NCBI RefSeq assembly: GCF_018401815.1
Contig: NZ_JAGYKG010000004.1
Coordinates: 248,001 to 312,000, forward strand
Reading direction: 5' to 3'
DNA: 64,000 bases
Origin: Nonlabens sp.
GTDB taxonomy: Bacteria > Bacteroidota > Bacteroidia > Flavobacteriales > Flavobacteriaceae
The notes beneath the pieces are model-generated. The model ran no database searches. It saw nothing but the letters and a program-made list of their open reading frames with translations, and was not told the origin of the DNA. The translations under genes and the position numbers were made by a program. Shown here piece after piece: positions 56,956 through 64,000 of the stretch. Position 1 is the first letter of the stretch; every line of letters starts with the position of its first letter.

Positions 56956-59670
56956 TTAGAAAGTGGGGTCTGGTTGTCTGCGCTGGTCCCATTTGATATC
57001 GCTTAAGGCGCTTGCTTTAATGCCTATAAAGAAAAACCAACTGTTCCTAGGACCAATAGGTGTCCAGTTAAAGCTCATATTAAAACTCTCTAAGTCCCGC
57101 TGAAATCTCAATGTGGTAAAAGAAATACCTTTATTAGCAAAATCATAACCTGTATTACCACCTATGGACCAACGTGGCGATAGTTCTAGATCACCACTTA
57201 CCATTAAACTTTGCTGGTTAATGGCATTTTGTCGCTGTGCATTATTATAGGTCATCGTATAGGCAAAATTCAAATTCCAAGGAATCTTGAATCGATACCG
57301 ATCTTTATTGATGTTGATATCTTGTTTTTCTGGTTCTTGATTTTCTTGTCGGCTGTAATCTACAGACTCGCCAAAAAGATCATCAGTACGGCCACCATTT
57401 TGTTGGGTGCGCTCGTCAGATGCATCTTTTTCTGCATCACTGTCTTTTTCAAAGTCTTTGCTGCTCAACCTAAAACTGGTGCGGAAACCTGCACGTGTCA
57501 AACGGAACAGGCTACCGCCATTATTAATGTTAAAGGTATTGATGCGGTTGTTATTGTTATCGAGTGCATAAGGATCAAAGTTAGCATCTAGATTTAGATC
57601 TATATTTTTAGTAATTGGGATCACCCCTCGTATTTGTAAAGGACTCCAGTTCAAGGAATCACCAGCCAGGTTATAAGAGGTATTAAAGTTTAAACTTTTA
57701 AGAATTTGAATTTTCTTTAGATCTGTTTTTGTAGAGTCGCTATCCCTCACTTTTGCCTCTATGTTGTTTTGAACCCCAAAGTTAATGCTGCTAGAAAAAT
57801 TACGTCCTGGTGCACCAAATAATGTTCCATCAAAACGACTGTAAAACTGCTCTTCTCTCCCAGGAGCATCCAATCCTTGCTCTGTAACTAAGCGATCGTA
57901 ATACTCCTCAAAACTAGGATTTGCCGAGTAACTTATATTAGGACGTATGATGTGTCTTATGGCTTGTACTTTAGATTCAGCATTCTTTGATTTCCAACTA
58001 CCGTAAACGGTAGTTCCTACACTCGCTCCATAGCTATACGTGCGATACGCATCAAATCCTTTTATAGTATCTCGGACCGTTTCAAAAACACCACTTTCAT
58101 TTTCTACAAGAGACTGTTTAAAGGTTTCAAAAACCCAATTCTCTTCATAGTTTCCATTAGCACTAAAGCTAAAATATCCTAGTTTAAAGTTGGTAGCTAT
58201 AGGGATACTGTGTTTTAATCCCATGACAGCATTGTCAAACATTTTATCGGTAAAAAAATCTTCATCTGTTGTAGTAATGCGATTTTCTCCTCTTAAATTG
58301 TATTGAAGGTTGATGTTTTCTATCACTCCTTTTTTAGTTCCTTCTTTGGGAGCAAAAGGAAATATTCTGGAAACACTACCTTGAAGTGTAGGCAAAGTTA
58401 GGTTGACAGCATTTGTATTGGTGTTTTGATTATGGGTGACACTTGCGCTAAAGTTGACTTGAGGTTCCCCTGGAAAGGACTTAGAATAAGAGATGGAACT
58501 GCTCAAGTTGTTTACAAGTGTAGCGCTTTGATTGACCTGATTAAAAGACTGTCTAAAAAATTGACTACTTCCTAAATTTACACTTGCACTAAATCTAGAG
58601 CTTGGGTTGGATTTAGCATCCTGAGAATGTTGCCAGTTGATGTTATAACGAGAAGTTTGAGCAAAATCAGAAAATCCACGCTCGCTTTGCAGCTGGTTTT
58701 CAAATAAGAACCTCAAGCTGCCATTGTATTTATAGCGCACGGTATAGTTGCTTTCGACTCGACTACCATAACTTCCATTGGTAAAATAATCTCCTAAAAC
58801 AGTTAAATCCATATAATCGTTAACTGCAAAATAATAGCCACCATTTTGTAAGAAGTACCCTTGACTGTTGTTGTTACCAAATGAAGGAATAATGATACCG
58901 CTTTTACGTTCTTTGGTCATAGGAAAGTATGCAAATGGCAGTCCTAAAGGTGTTGGAACATCTGCTATATACATATTTACAAGTCCAGTAACAATCTTTT
59001 TGTTGGGGACAAACTTGATTTTACGTGCGAGAAAATAATACTCTGGGTTTTCTGGATTTTTAGAAGTAGTAAATCGAGCGTTTTGCATATAGAAAACAGA
59101 GTCATTTACCTTTTTTGTCGTTTCTGCAATGACATTGAATTCTCCTTGGGTGGTTCTAGAGTTAAATGTTAATGCTTTTTGTGAGTTTTTATTAAAAATT
59201 ATAGAGTCTGGTTTTACTATATTAGCGCCTTGAGAGAATACGGGGCGTTGTGTGTAGCCTAAAGAATCTTTTACAATACCGTAGGCAAAAACATCACCTG
59301 TATTATTGTTAATAACGATTTTACCAGCCTCTATCGTAATGTCTCCGTAAATTATTTTTGCCTCGTTGTATAAGGTAATGGTGTTTCCTTTTCTATCAAT
59401 ACGTTTGTAATCCTTAGCACTAGATTCAATCCGGTATTCTAGGAACGCTTTTGGTTTTTTAACCGAGTCGTTCACTACGGAGTCTTTTGAAACCTCTGGA
59501 ATTTTAATTACTTTTAATTTTAATGGTATTTCTTCCTGTTCTTCTTGGTCGGGCTTAGGTTGTTGCATTGGTATAGGAGTTCCTGTTTCTGGAAGATCCT
59601 GGGCCATAACAGACATAAAGCCTGTTAAAAACAGTAGGGATAAAATAATATGCTTAAAACGTAATTGCAA
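56956..59670 (-). CDS. lptD: LPS-assembly outer-membrane protein LptD (Bacteroidetes type)
   Basis: A 904-residue outer-membrane protein with a signal peptide (LSLLFLTGFMSVMAQ). An N-terminal OstA-like jellyroll (about 75-250) shows ITLYNEAKIIYGDITIEAGKI and GVFAYGIVKDS-like turns, followed by a long barrel of aromatic-rich strands. The short proline-, glutamate- and lysine-rich segment after the signal is typical for this group. It inserts lipopolysaccharide into the outer leaflet with its partner LptE, which is not in this window. A perfect -7 element TAGTTTTG (minus strand, 59721-59728) is 51 bp before the start, near palindrome copy 11. Confidence 0.92.
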   Translation of the reverse strand: MQLRFKHIILSLLFLTGFMSVMAQDLPETGTPIPMQQPKPDQEEQEEIPLKLKVIKIPEVSKDSVVNDSVKKPKAFLEYRIESSAKDYKRIDRKGNTITLYNEAKIIYGDITIEAGKIVINNNTGDVFAYGIVKDSLGYTQRPVFSQGANIVKPDSIIFNKNSQKALTFNSRTTQGEFNVIAETTKKVNDSVFYMQNARFTTSKNPENPEYYFLARKIKFVPNKKIVTGLVNMYIADVPTPLGLPFAYFPMTKERKSGIIIPSFGNNNSQGYFLQNGGYYFAVNDYMDLTVLGDYFTNGSYGSRVESNYTVRYKYNGSLRFLFENQLQSERGFSDFAQTSRYNINWQHSQDAKSNPSSRFSASVNLGSSQFFRQSFNQVNQSATLVNNLSSSISYSKSFPGEPQVNFSASVTHNQNTNTNAVNLTLPTLQGSVSRIFPFAPKEGTKKGVIENINLQYNLRGENRITTTDEDFFTDKMFDNAVMGLKHSIPIATNFKLGYFSFSANGNYEENWVFETFKQSLVENESGVFETVRDTIKGFDAYRTYSYGASVGTTVYGSWKSKNAESKVQAIRHIIRPNISYSANPSFEEYYDRLVTEQGLDAPGREEQFYSRFDGTLFGAPGRNFSSSINFGVQNNIEAKVRDSDSTKTDLKKIQILKSLNFNTSYNLAGDSLNWSPLQIRGVIPITKNIDLNLDANFDPYALDNNNNRINTFNINNGGSLFRLTRAGFRTSFRLSSKDFEKDSDAEKDASDERTQQNGGRTDDLFGESVDYSRQENQEPEKQDININKDRYRFKIPWNLNFAYTMTYNNAQRQNAINQQSLMVSGDLELSPRWSIGGNTGYDFANKGISFTTLRFQRDLESFNMSFNWTPIGPRNSWFFFIGIKASALSDIKWDQRRQPDPTF

Positions 59671-59720
59671 TCTAGGTTATGCTATTTTTGTTAGTAGTAA
59701 TGGTTTGGTTTTTAAAACGT

Positions 59721-59728
59721 CAAAACTA
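59721..59728 (-). promoter_or_regulatory. Candidate -7 element of lptD
   Basis: TAGTTTTG on the minus strand matches TAnnTTTG exactly; no -33 element seen at the usual distance. Confidence 0.5.
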
Positions 59729-59759
59729 CATATAAATTTGAAGCGTTTTTTAATAATTA

Positions 59760-59775
59760 CGCTTTCGCGAAAGCG
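59760..59775. repeat. Iterated palindrome, copy 11 (between lptD and amidase)
   Basis: Perfect 16-bp CGCTTTCGCGAAAGCG in the divergent lptD-amidase spacer. Confidence 0.95.
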
Positions 59776-59813
59776 AACTAATCAACAACACCGACCCAAC
59801 TTATAGTTTACAT

Positions 59814-60896
59814 ATGAAAACAAAGATATATTTCATAATTATACTTCTTGGTATTCCCATCGCATCCATAGCAAATATACCTATCGATTCTACAAAAACG
59901 ACCGATAAAAAGGTTTTTACTGTAGTGCTTGATGCGGGACATGGAGGTAAGGACTCTGGCAAGTATGTAGCTCAAACTGCTGAAAAGGATATAGCTCTAA
60001 ACGTAGTGAAGCTTTTAGGTCAACAATTGGAATCGCATACAGAGATAAAAGTAGTCTACACGCGTACTACAGATCAATTTTTAGAATTGTATCAACGAGC
60101 AGATATCGCAAATAATGCAAAAGCAGATCTATTTGTATCTGTTCATTGCAATGCTGCAGCTGCTACAGAAGCAAAAGGAAATGAAACTTGGGTATTGGGT
60201 ATTCATAGAAATGCAGATAACCTAGAAGTCGTACAACGAGAAAATTCTGTGATTTTATTAGAAGAGAATTACGAAGAGAAATATGTAGGTTTTGATCCTA
60301 ATGACCCGTCTAGCTTTGCGACCAATCTCATGATACAAGAAGAGTACTTAGATAACAGTATTGAAATGGGTGCCAATGTACAGGATAGGTTTCAAAACCA
60401 ACTGAATCGTAAAAATCGCGGTGTAAAACAAGCGGGATTTGCCGTTTTAAGACTTTCTTATATGCCCAGTGTATTGATAGAAACCGGTTTTCTAACCAAT
60501 AAAGAAGAGCGTGCGTTTTTAAGAAGTACTTCTGGTCAAAAAAAAGTAGCCAATTCCATTTATGCAGCAGTATTAGATTATCAAAAGAATAGGGATGTCA
60601 ATCTTTTTGAAGTGGAACAGGTACGGAGGGAATTAACAGGCCCATCAGTATCGGGGAATAAGCCTGTTTATAAAGTACAAATAAGTGCAAGTAGTAATAA
60701 ATTAGAGGCACAAGCTTATAACTTTAAAAGCTTGCCTGAAATTTCTAGAGAAAAAGAAGGTTCCCTATATAGGTATTTCACGGGTCATGTGTATTCTTTA
60801 CAAGAAGCGTCTGATTTAAGAAAAAAGGCTATTGCAAAAGGCTACACCTCTGCATTTATAGTAGTTTATGAAAAAGGAGAACGCCGAAGGCTTTAA
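59814..60896 (+). CDS. N-acetylmuramoyl-L-alanine amidase (Amidase_3) with SPOR-like C-terminus
   Basis: A 360-residue periplasmic amidase with a signal peptide (IIILLGIPIASIA). The Amidase_3 zinc ligands are His43 (VVLDAGHGGKDSG), Glu57 (AEKDIAL) and His111 (SVHCNA); the catalytic Glu is in VLIETGFLTNKEE. From about residue 278, VYKVQISASSNKLEAQ to the end resembles a SPOR domain, which binds peptidoglycan stripped of peptides at the division site. It cleaves the bond between muramic acid and L-alanine and helps separate cells. It diverges from lptD and is followed by the MCE gene. Confidence 0.92.
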   Translation: MKTKIYFIIILLGIPIASIANIPIDSTKTTDKKVFTVVLDAGHGGKDSGKYVAQTAEKDIALNVVKLLGQQLESHTEIKVVYTRTTDQFLELYQRADIANNAKADLFVSVHCNAAAATEAKGNETWVLGIHRNADNLEVVQRENSVILLEENYEEKYVGFDPNDPSSFATNLMIQEEYLDNSIEMGANVQDRFQNQLNRKNRGVKQAGFAVLRLSYMPSVLIETGFLTNKEERAFLRSTSGQKKVANSIYAAVLDYQKNRDVNLFEVEQVRRELTGPSVSGNKPVYKVQISASSNKLEAQAYNFKSLPEISREKEGSLYRYFTGHVYSLQEASDLRKKAIAKGYTSAFIVVYEKGERRRL

Positions 60897-60969
60897 TAAA
60901 TCCTAAAAAAATGTTAGCCTTTTTAAAAATAGCTTGTCTTATATTTACAGATTCAATTACGTCAGTATT

Positions 60970-61923
60970 ATGAAATTTTCAAAAGAAATCAAGGTCGGTA
61001 TTTTAACAATAGGGGCCATAGCGCTGTTCATTTTTGGATATCAATATTTAAAAGGGCGCAATTTTTTGAAAAGTGACAGGTCGTACTACGCGGTTTATGA
61101 TAATGTAGAAGGACTGACTTCTTCAGCACCTGTTACCATCAATGGGTTACGAGTAGGGAATATAGATAACATCGATTTTTTGGATAGATCTGGAAGATTA
61201 TTGGTTAAATTTCATGTAGATGAGTCGTTTAGTTTCTCTTCAGAAAGTGTCGCATCGGTTTACAGTACTAGTTTGATAGGAGGAAAGGCACTGGCTATAG
61301 TGCCTAATTATGAAAGCGCTGCTAGACCAGCAGAGCCTGGAGACACTTTAGCATCTCATACAGACAACGGTATTCAAGGAAAAGTCATGGATGAGTTCAT
61401 CCCTCTAAAAGATAAGATTGAGCACATGGTAGTTAGTGCAGACTCTGTTTTAACTGCTGTGAATCAAACCTTGAGTCCTAAAACCCGACTTGCTATTACG
61501 AACAGTTTAGATGAGGTGAGTAGAACCTTAGCCGAAATAAGAGGCCTCTCCAAAAGTGCAAAGCTACTCCTTACCGATAATAAAGTACAGCTAGACAGAA
61601 CAATTAGGAACTTAGATACTACTACTGAAAACTTTGCTGCAATATCAGATACTTTAGCTCGAATTGAAATTTCAGGAACAGTGAAAGAATTACAAGATGC
61701 TGTCGCTAAATTTAATATTGTGTTAGGTGATATAGCTTCAGGTAAAGGAAGTCTTGGGAAACTAATGACAGACGACTCCTTGTACAACAATTTAGAAAGA
61801 ACCACCAGGCAAGCAGAAATGTTGATGCAGGACATTAAACTTAATCCTAAGCGATATGTACATTTTTCTATTTTTGGAAAAAAGGCAGGAGAATACGAAA
61901 AACCAGAAGATAGAGACCAATAA
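60970..61923 (+). CDS. MCE/MlaD family lipid-transport protein
   Basis: 317 residues from the ATG at 60970 (MKFSKEIKVGILTIGAIALFIFGYQYLKG), where family sequence starts; a further upstream in-frame ATG would add 12 residues that are not part of the family. One membrane helix (about 9-25) is followed by the MCE domain (about 36-115: YAVYDNVEGLTSSAPVTINGLRVG, then SLIGGKALAI). The rest is a long helical region that may form a hexameric channel tail. MCE proteins carry phospholipids between membranes. The Fe-S gene follows after 6 bp. Confidence 0.92.
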   Translation: MKFSKEIKVGILTIGAIALFIFGYQYLKGRNFLKSDRSYYAVYDNVEGLTSSAPVTINGLRVGNIDNIDFLDRSGRLLVKFHVDESFSFSSESVASVYSTSLIGGKALAIVPNYESAARPAEPGDTLASHTDNGIQGKVMDEFIPLKDKIEHMVVSADSVLTAVNQTLSPKTRLAITNSLDEVSRTLAEIRGLSKSAKLLLTDNKVQLDRTIRNLDTTTENFAAISDTLARIEISGTVKELQDAVAKFNIVLGDIASGKGSLGKLMTDDSLYNNLERTTRQAEMLMQDIKLNPKRYVHFSIFGKKAGEYEKPEDRDQ

Positions 61924-61929
61924 TTACTT

Positions 61930-63285
61930 ATGGAATACCTACCTAATATCATATTTGTTTTACTACTCCTTGCAGGAGTAGGTTACTTTGCGAGTAACAT
62001 CAAAAAGATGATACGCAATATTCAACTTGGAAAAAAAGTAGATCGCTCTGATCGTAAAGGAGAACGTTTTGCCCAAATGGCGCGCATTGCGTTGGGGCAA
62101 TCAAAAATGGTGAGACGTCCTATTGCGGGTTTCTTGCACGTGATAGTTTACGTAGGTTTTGTAATCATTAATATTGAAGTATTTGAAATCATTATTGATG
62201 GTATTACTGGACAACACAGAATTTTTGCTCCTTATTTAGGAGGTGTTTACGATGTGTTGATCGCTATATTTGAGATTCTTGCATTTCTGGTTGTAGCCAC
62301 AGTTGTTATTTTTTGGCTGCGTAGAAATGTAATGAATATCAAGCGGTTGATGATGGGTGAGCTCAAAGGCTGGCCTAAAAACGACGCCAACTATATTCTT
62401 TATTTTGAAGTTGTGTTGATGACGTTGTTCTTAACCATGAATGCGGCAGATCTCAGCATACAGGAAGGCGTAATGGCAGGTCGATTTACTAGTGAAGCAG
62501 CTACACATTATGTCAATGCGGGTAGTTTTCCCATCAGCGGATTTATTGCACCCTTATTTGATGGAATGAGCTTTGAAAGCTTACTAATTATAGAAAGAAC
62601 CTGTTGGTGGTTGCACATTGCGGGAATTTTGATCTTCTTAAATTATTTATATTGGTCCAAACACCTGCATATTATGTTGGCGTTCCCTAATGTATATTTT
62701 GCAAAGTTGACTCCTAAAGGACAGTTTACTAATATGGCTGCTGTTACTAAAGAAGTAAAAATGATGATGGATCCAAATGCAGATCCATTTGCTGCGTCAG
62801 ATCCTAATGACGCAGATGAAGTTCCTGCCGCACTAGGAGCAAATGATATTTTTGATTTAGATCAAGTACAACTGCTTAACGCCTATACTTGTACAGAATG
62901 TGGACGTTGTACTTCTGAATGTCCAGCAAACATTACAGGTAAAAAATTGAGCCCACGTAAAATAATGATGGATACCCGTGATCGATTGGAAGAGGTGGGA
63001 GCGGTGATCAACAAAGAGGGAGTATGGAACGATGATGGAAAGACCTTGCTCAATGATTATATCACCACCGAAGAGCTTTGGGCTTGTACAACATGTAATG
63101 CTTGTGTTGAAGCTTGTCCCATAGGAATCGATCCCTTGAGTATTATCATAGAAATGAGAAGGTATCTAGTGTTAGAGAACAGTGCTGCACCTAGTGAATT
63201 AAACGTTACTATGAGTAATATAGAAAACAATGGAGCACCGTGGCCTTATAATCAAATGGACCGCCTTAATTGGGTAAACGAATAA
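61930..63285 (+). CDS. (Fe-S)-binding membrane protein, HdrC/GlpC-like with 4Fe-4S dicluster
   Basis: A 451-residue protein. The N-terminal half has about five membrane helices (4-22, 65-88, 108-130, 155-172, 222-242) similar to a quinone-interacting cytochrome-like part, and the C-terminal half has two classic 4Fe-4S clusters: Cys321/324/327/331 (CTECGRCTSECP) and Cys386/389/392/396 (CTTCNACVEACP). It should pass electrons between a soluble partner and the membrane quinone pool. A CCG-type partner starts at 63819. It is 6 bp after the MCE gene and 2 bp before the HAD gene. Confidence 0.9.
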   Translation: MEYLPNIIFVLLLLAGVGYFASNIKKMIRNIQLGKKVDRSDRKGERFAQMARIALGQSKMVRRPIAGFLHVIVYVGFVIINIEVFEIIIDGITGQHRIFAPYLGGVYDVLIAIFEILAFLVVATVVIFWLRRNVMNIKRLMMGELKGWPKNDANYILYFEVVLMTLFLTMNAADLSIQEGVMAGRFTSEAATHYVNAGSFPISGFIAPLFDGMSFESLLIIERTCWWLHIAGILIFLNYLYWSKHLHIMLAFPNVYFAKLTPKGQFTNMAAVTKEVKMMMDPNADPFAASDPNDADEVPAALGANDIFDLDQVQLLNAYTCTECGRCTSECPANITGKKLSPRKIMMDTRDRLEEVGAVINKEGVWNDDGKTLLNDYITTEELWACTTCNACVEACPIGIDPLSIIIEMRRYLVLENSAAPSELNVTMSNIENNGAPWPYNQMDRLNWVNE

Positions 63286-63287
63286 AT

Positions 63288-63719
63288 ATGAGTAAAGAAC
63301 AGTTTCAGGAAGCCCTGAATAGAGATGGATCCCTGGCAAGTCCAGTACTTCCAGAAGGAGTGAAAAATTATTTAATAGATATTGATGGAACCATCACAGA
63401 AGATGTGCCTAACGAAGAGCCGGAGAGAATGGCTACTTGTGCACCCTTTCCAGATGCGTTAATAACGCTCAATGAATGGTATGATCAAGGACACGTTATT
63501 TGTTTCTTTACCTCTAGAACTGAGGAGCACCGTCAGGTTACTGAAGACTGGCTGAACAAACATGGTTTTAAATTTCACAGCTTGTTAATGGGTAAACCTA
63601 GAGGTGGAAATTACCATTGGATCGATAACCACATGGTAAGAGCAACACGATATACAGGCGAATTCACTCATCTAGTAGAGAAGGAAGTAACTATAGAGGT
63701 TTTTAAGAACCATAAATAG
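63288..63719 (+). CDS. HAD-superfamily phosphatase-like protein
   Basis: 143 residues from the ATG at 63288, 2 bp past the previous stop; an earlier frame overlaps that gene. Motif I DIDGTITED (Asp31, Asp33) is at residues 31-39, and FFTSRTEE is motif II; WIDNH is a later aspartate motif. This small HAD type is often annotated as phosphoheptose isomerase-like or LNS2-like, but the sequence supports a phosphatase. It lies between the two Fe-S genes, which is common in flavobacteria, though its role there is unknown. An iterated palindrome follows 11 bp after its stop. Confidence 0.8.
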   Translation: MSKEQFQEALNRDGSLASPVLPEGVKNYLIDIDGTITEDVPNEEPERMATCAPFPDALITLNEWYDQGHVICFFTSRTEEHRQVTEDWLNKHGFKFHSLLMGKPRGGNYHWIDNHMVRATRYTGEFTHLVEKEVTIEVFKNHK

Positions 63720-63730
63720 TTGTGTTGTTT

Positions 63731-63746
63731 CGTTTTCGCGAAAGCG
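63731..63746. repeat. Iterated palindrome, copy 12 (intergenic, one mismatch)
   Basis: CGTTTTCGCGAAAGCG, one base from perfect, 11 bp past the HAD stop. Confidence 0.9.
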
Positions 63747-63818
63747 GAACAACAACAGTAACAATTTACAAAGAATAACAATTCTAAATTCTTTAAACGG
63801 ATTCTCAATTATTAAGAT

Positions 63819-64000
63819 ATGAGTAACAATCTAGTAGTACCAACAGCGGCAGAATTTATCGCACTAGGCAAACAGCCAGAAGTATTGTTTTGGGTAGGAT
63901 GCAGTGGTAGTTTTGACGACAGAGCAAAGAAAATCACCAAAGCTTTTGTAAAGTTATTAAATAAAGCTGGAGTAGAATTTGCAGTGTTAGGAGCAGAAGA
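63819..64000 (+). CDS. CCG-domain (Fe-S)-binding protein, HdrB/GlpC-like (partial)
   Basis: Starts at the ATG at 63819 and runs off the window after 60 codons. VLFWVGCSGSFDDRAKKITKAF is the start of a cysteine-rich CCG-type domain as found in HdrB, LutA and similar subunits, which hold an unusual Fe-S cluster. It should work with the membrane Fe-S protein at 61930-63285. The remainder, including the CCG motifs, lies outside this window. Confidence 0.8.
   Translation, partial: MSNNLVVPTAAEFIALGKQPEVLFWVGCSGSFDDRAKKITKAFVKLLNKAGVEFAVLGAE

Noticed and set aside
1..64000. tRNA, rRNA, known riboswitches, transposase genes
   Set aside because: I looked for T-loop-like sequences, transposase motifs and common riboswitch cores and found none; a covariance-model search would be needed to be sure.

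Overview
This AT-rich 64 kb window comes from a chromosome of the Bacteroidota, class Flavobacteriia, most likely a marine member of the Flavobacteriaceae. The evidence is the gene set: gliding genes gldF and gldG, a type IX secretion (T9SS) substrate, a GLPGLI protein, DUF4252 and DUF3810 proteins, SusC/TonB-type outer-membrane barrels, a Bacteroidetes-type LptD, -7 promoter elements of the TAnnTTTG type, and almost no Shine-Dalgarno sequences. The genus is not certain. I see no rRNA, tRNA, CRISPR array, intact insertion sequence or prophage, so this is mainly core chromosome with some decayed intergenic DNA.

Layout. 0-6 kb: a deleted hydrolase/OsmC fusion gene, a histidine-phosphatase lipoprotein, an unusual EEP-VF530 fusion protein and a large Asp-box propeller protein. 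6-10 kb: an S41 peptidase lipoprotein, then an ECF sigma factor, a probable membrane anti-sigma partner and two DUF4252 proteins. 10-17 kb: ychF, a tightly coupled minus-strand operon (SAM hydrolase, ABM monooxygenase, gldF, gldG) and a PhoH-family ATPase. 16-25 kb: a GLPGLI protein with a TonB-type barrel, purC, and a T9SS/GLUG surface protein with a small PID-CTERM-like protein. 26-34 kb: a succinate-semialdehyde dehydrogenase, both topoisomerase IV subunits, mscL and a small lipoprotein. 34-38 kb: an XRE regulator facing an M14 carboxypeptidase across an operator array, then an Lrp/AsnC-DinB pair and dnaN. 39-46 kb: a conserved hypothetical gene in decayed DNA, priA, a LytTR response regulator and the rpsF-rpsR-rplI operon. 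46-54 kb: a Nudix hydrolase, two amidohydrolase-like periplasmic proteins, a DUF3810 protein, a GlmU-like protein and a small lipoprotein. 54-64 kb: a zinc metalloprotease interrupted by one in-frame TAG, lptD, an amidase, an MCE/MlaD protein, and the start of an Fe-S oxidoreductase locus with a HAD phosphatase inside it.

Three things run across or stand out in the window. First, a near-perfect palindrome with core GCTTTCGCGAAAGC occurs 12 times, half in coding sequence (in all three frames) and half between genes, often just 3' of a stop codon. Second, an XRE regulator lies next to six copies of a TTACAnnTGTAA-like operator, three of them exactly 24 bp apart and overlapping -7-like promoter sequences. 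Third, several genes are broken or have lost catalytic residues: the OsmC fusion, the amber-interrupted metalloprotease, the EEP domain, and two of three amidohydrolase modules.
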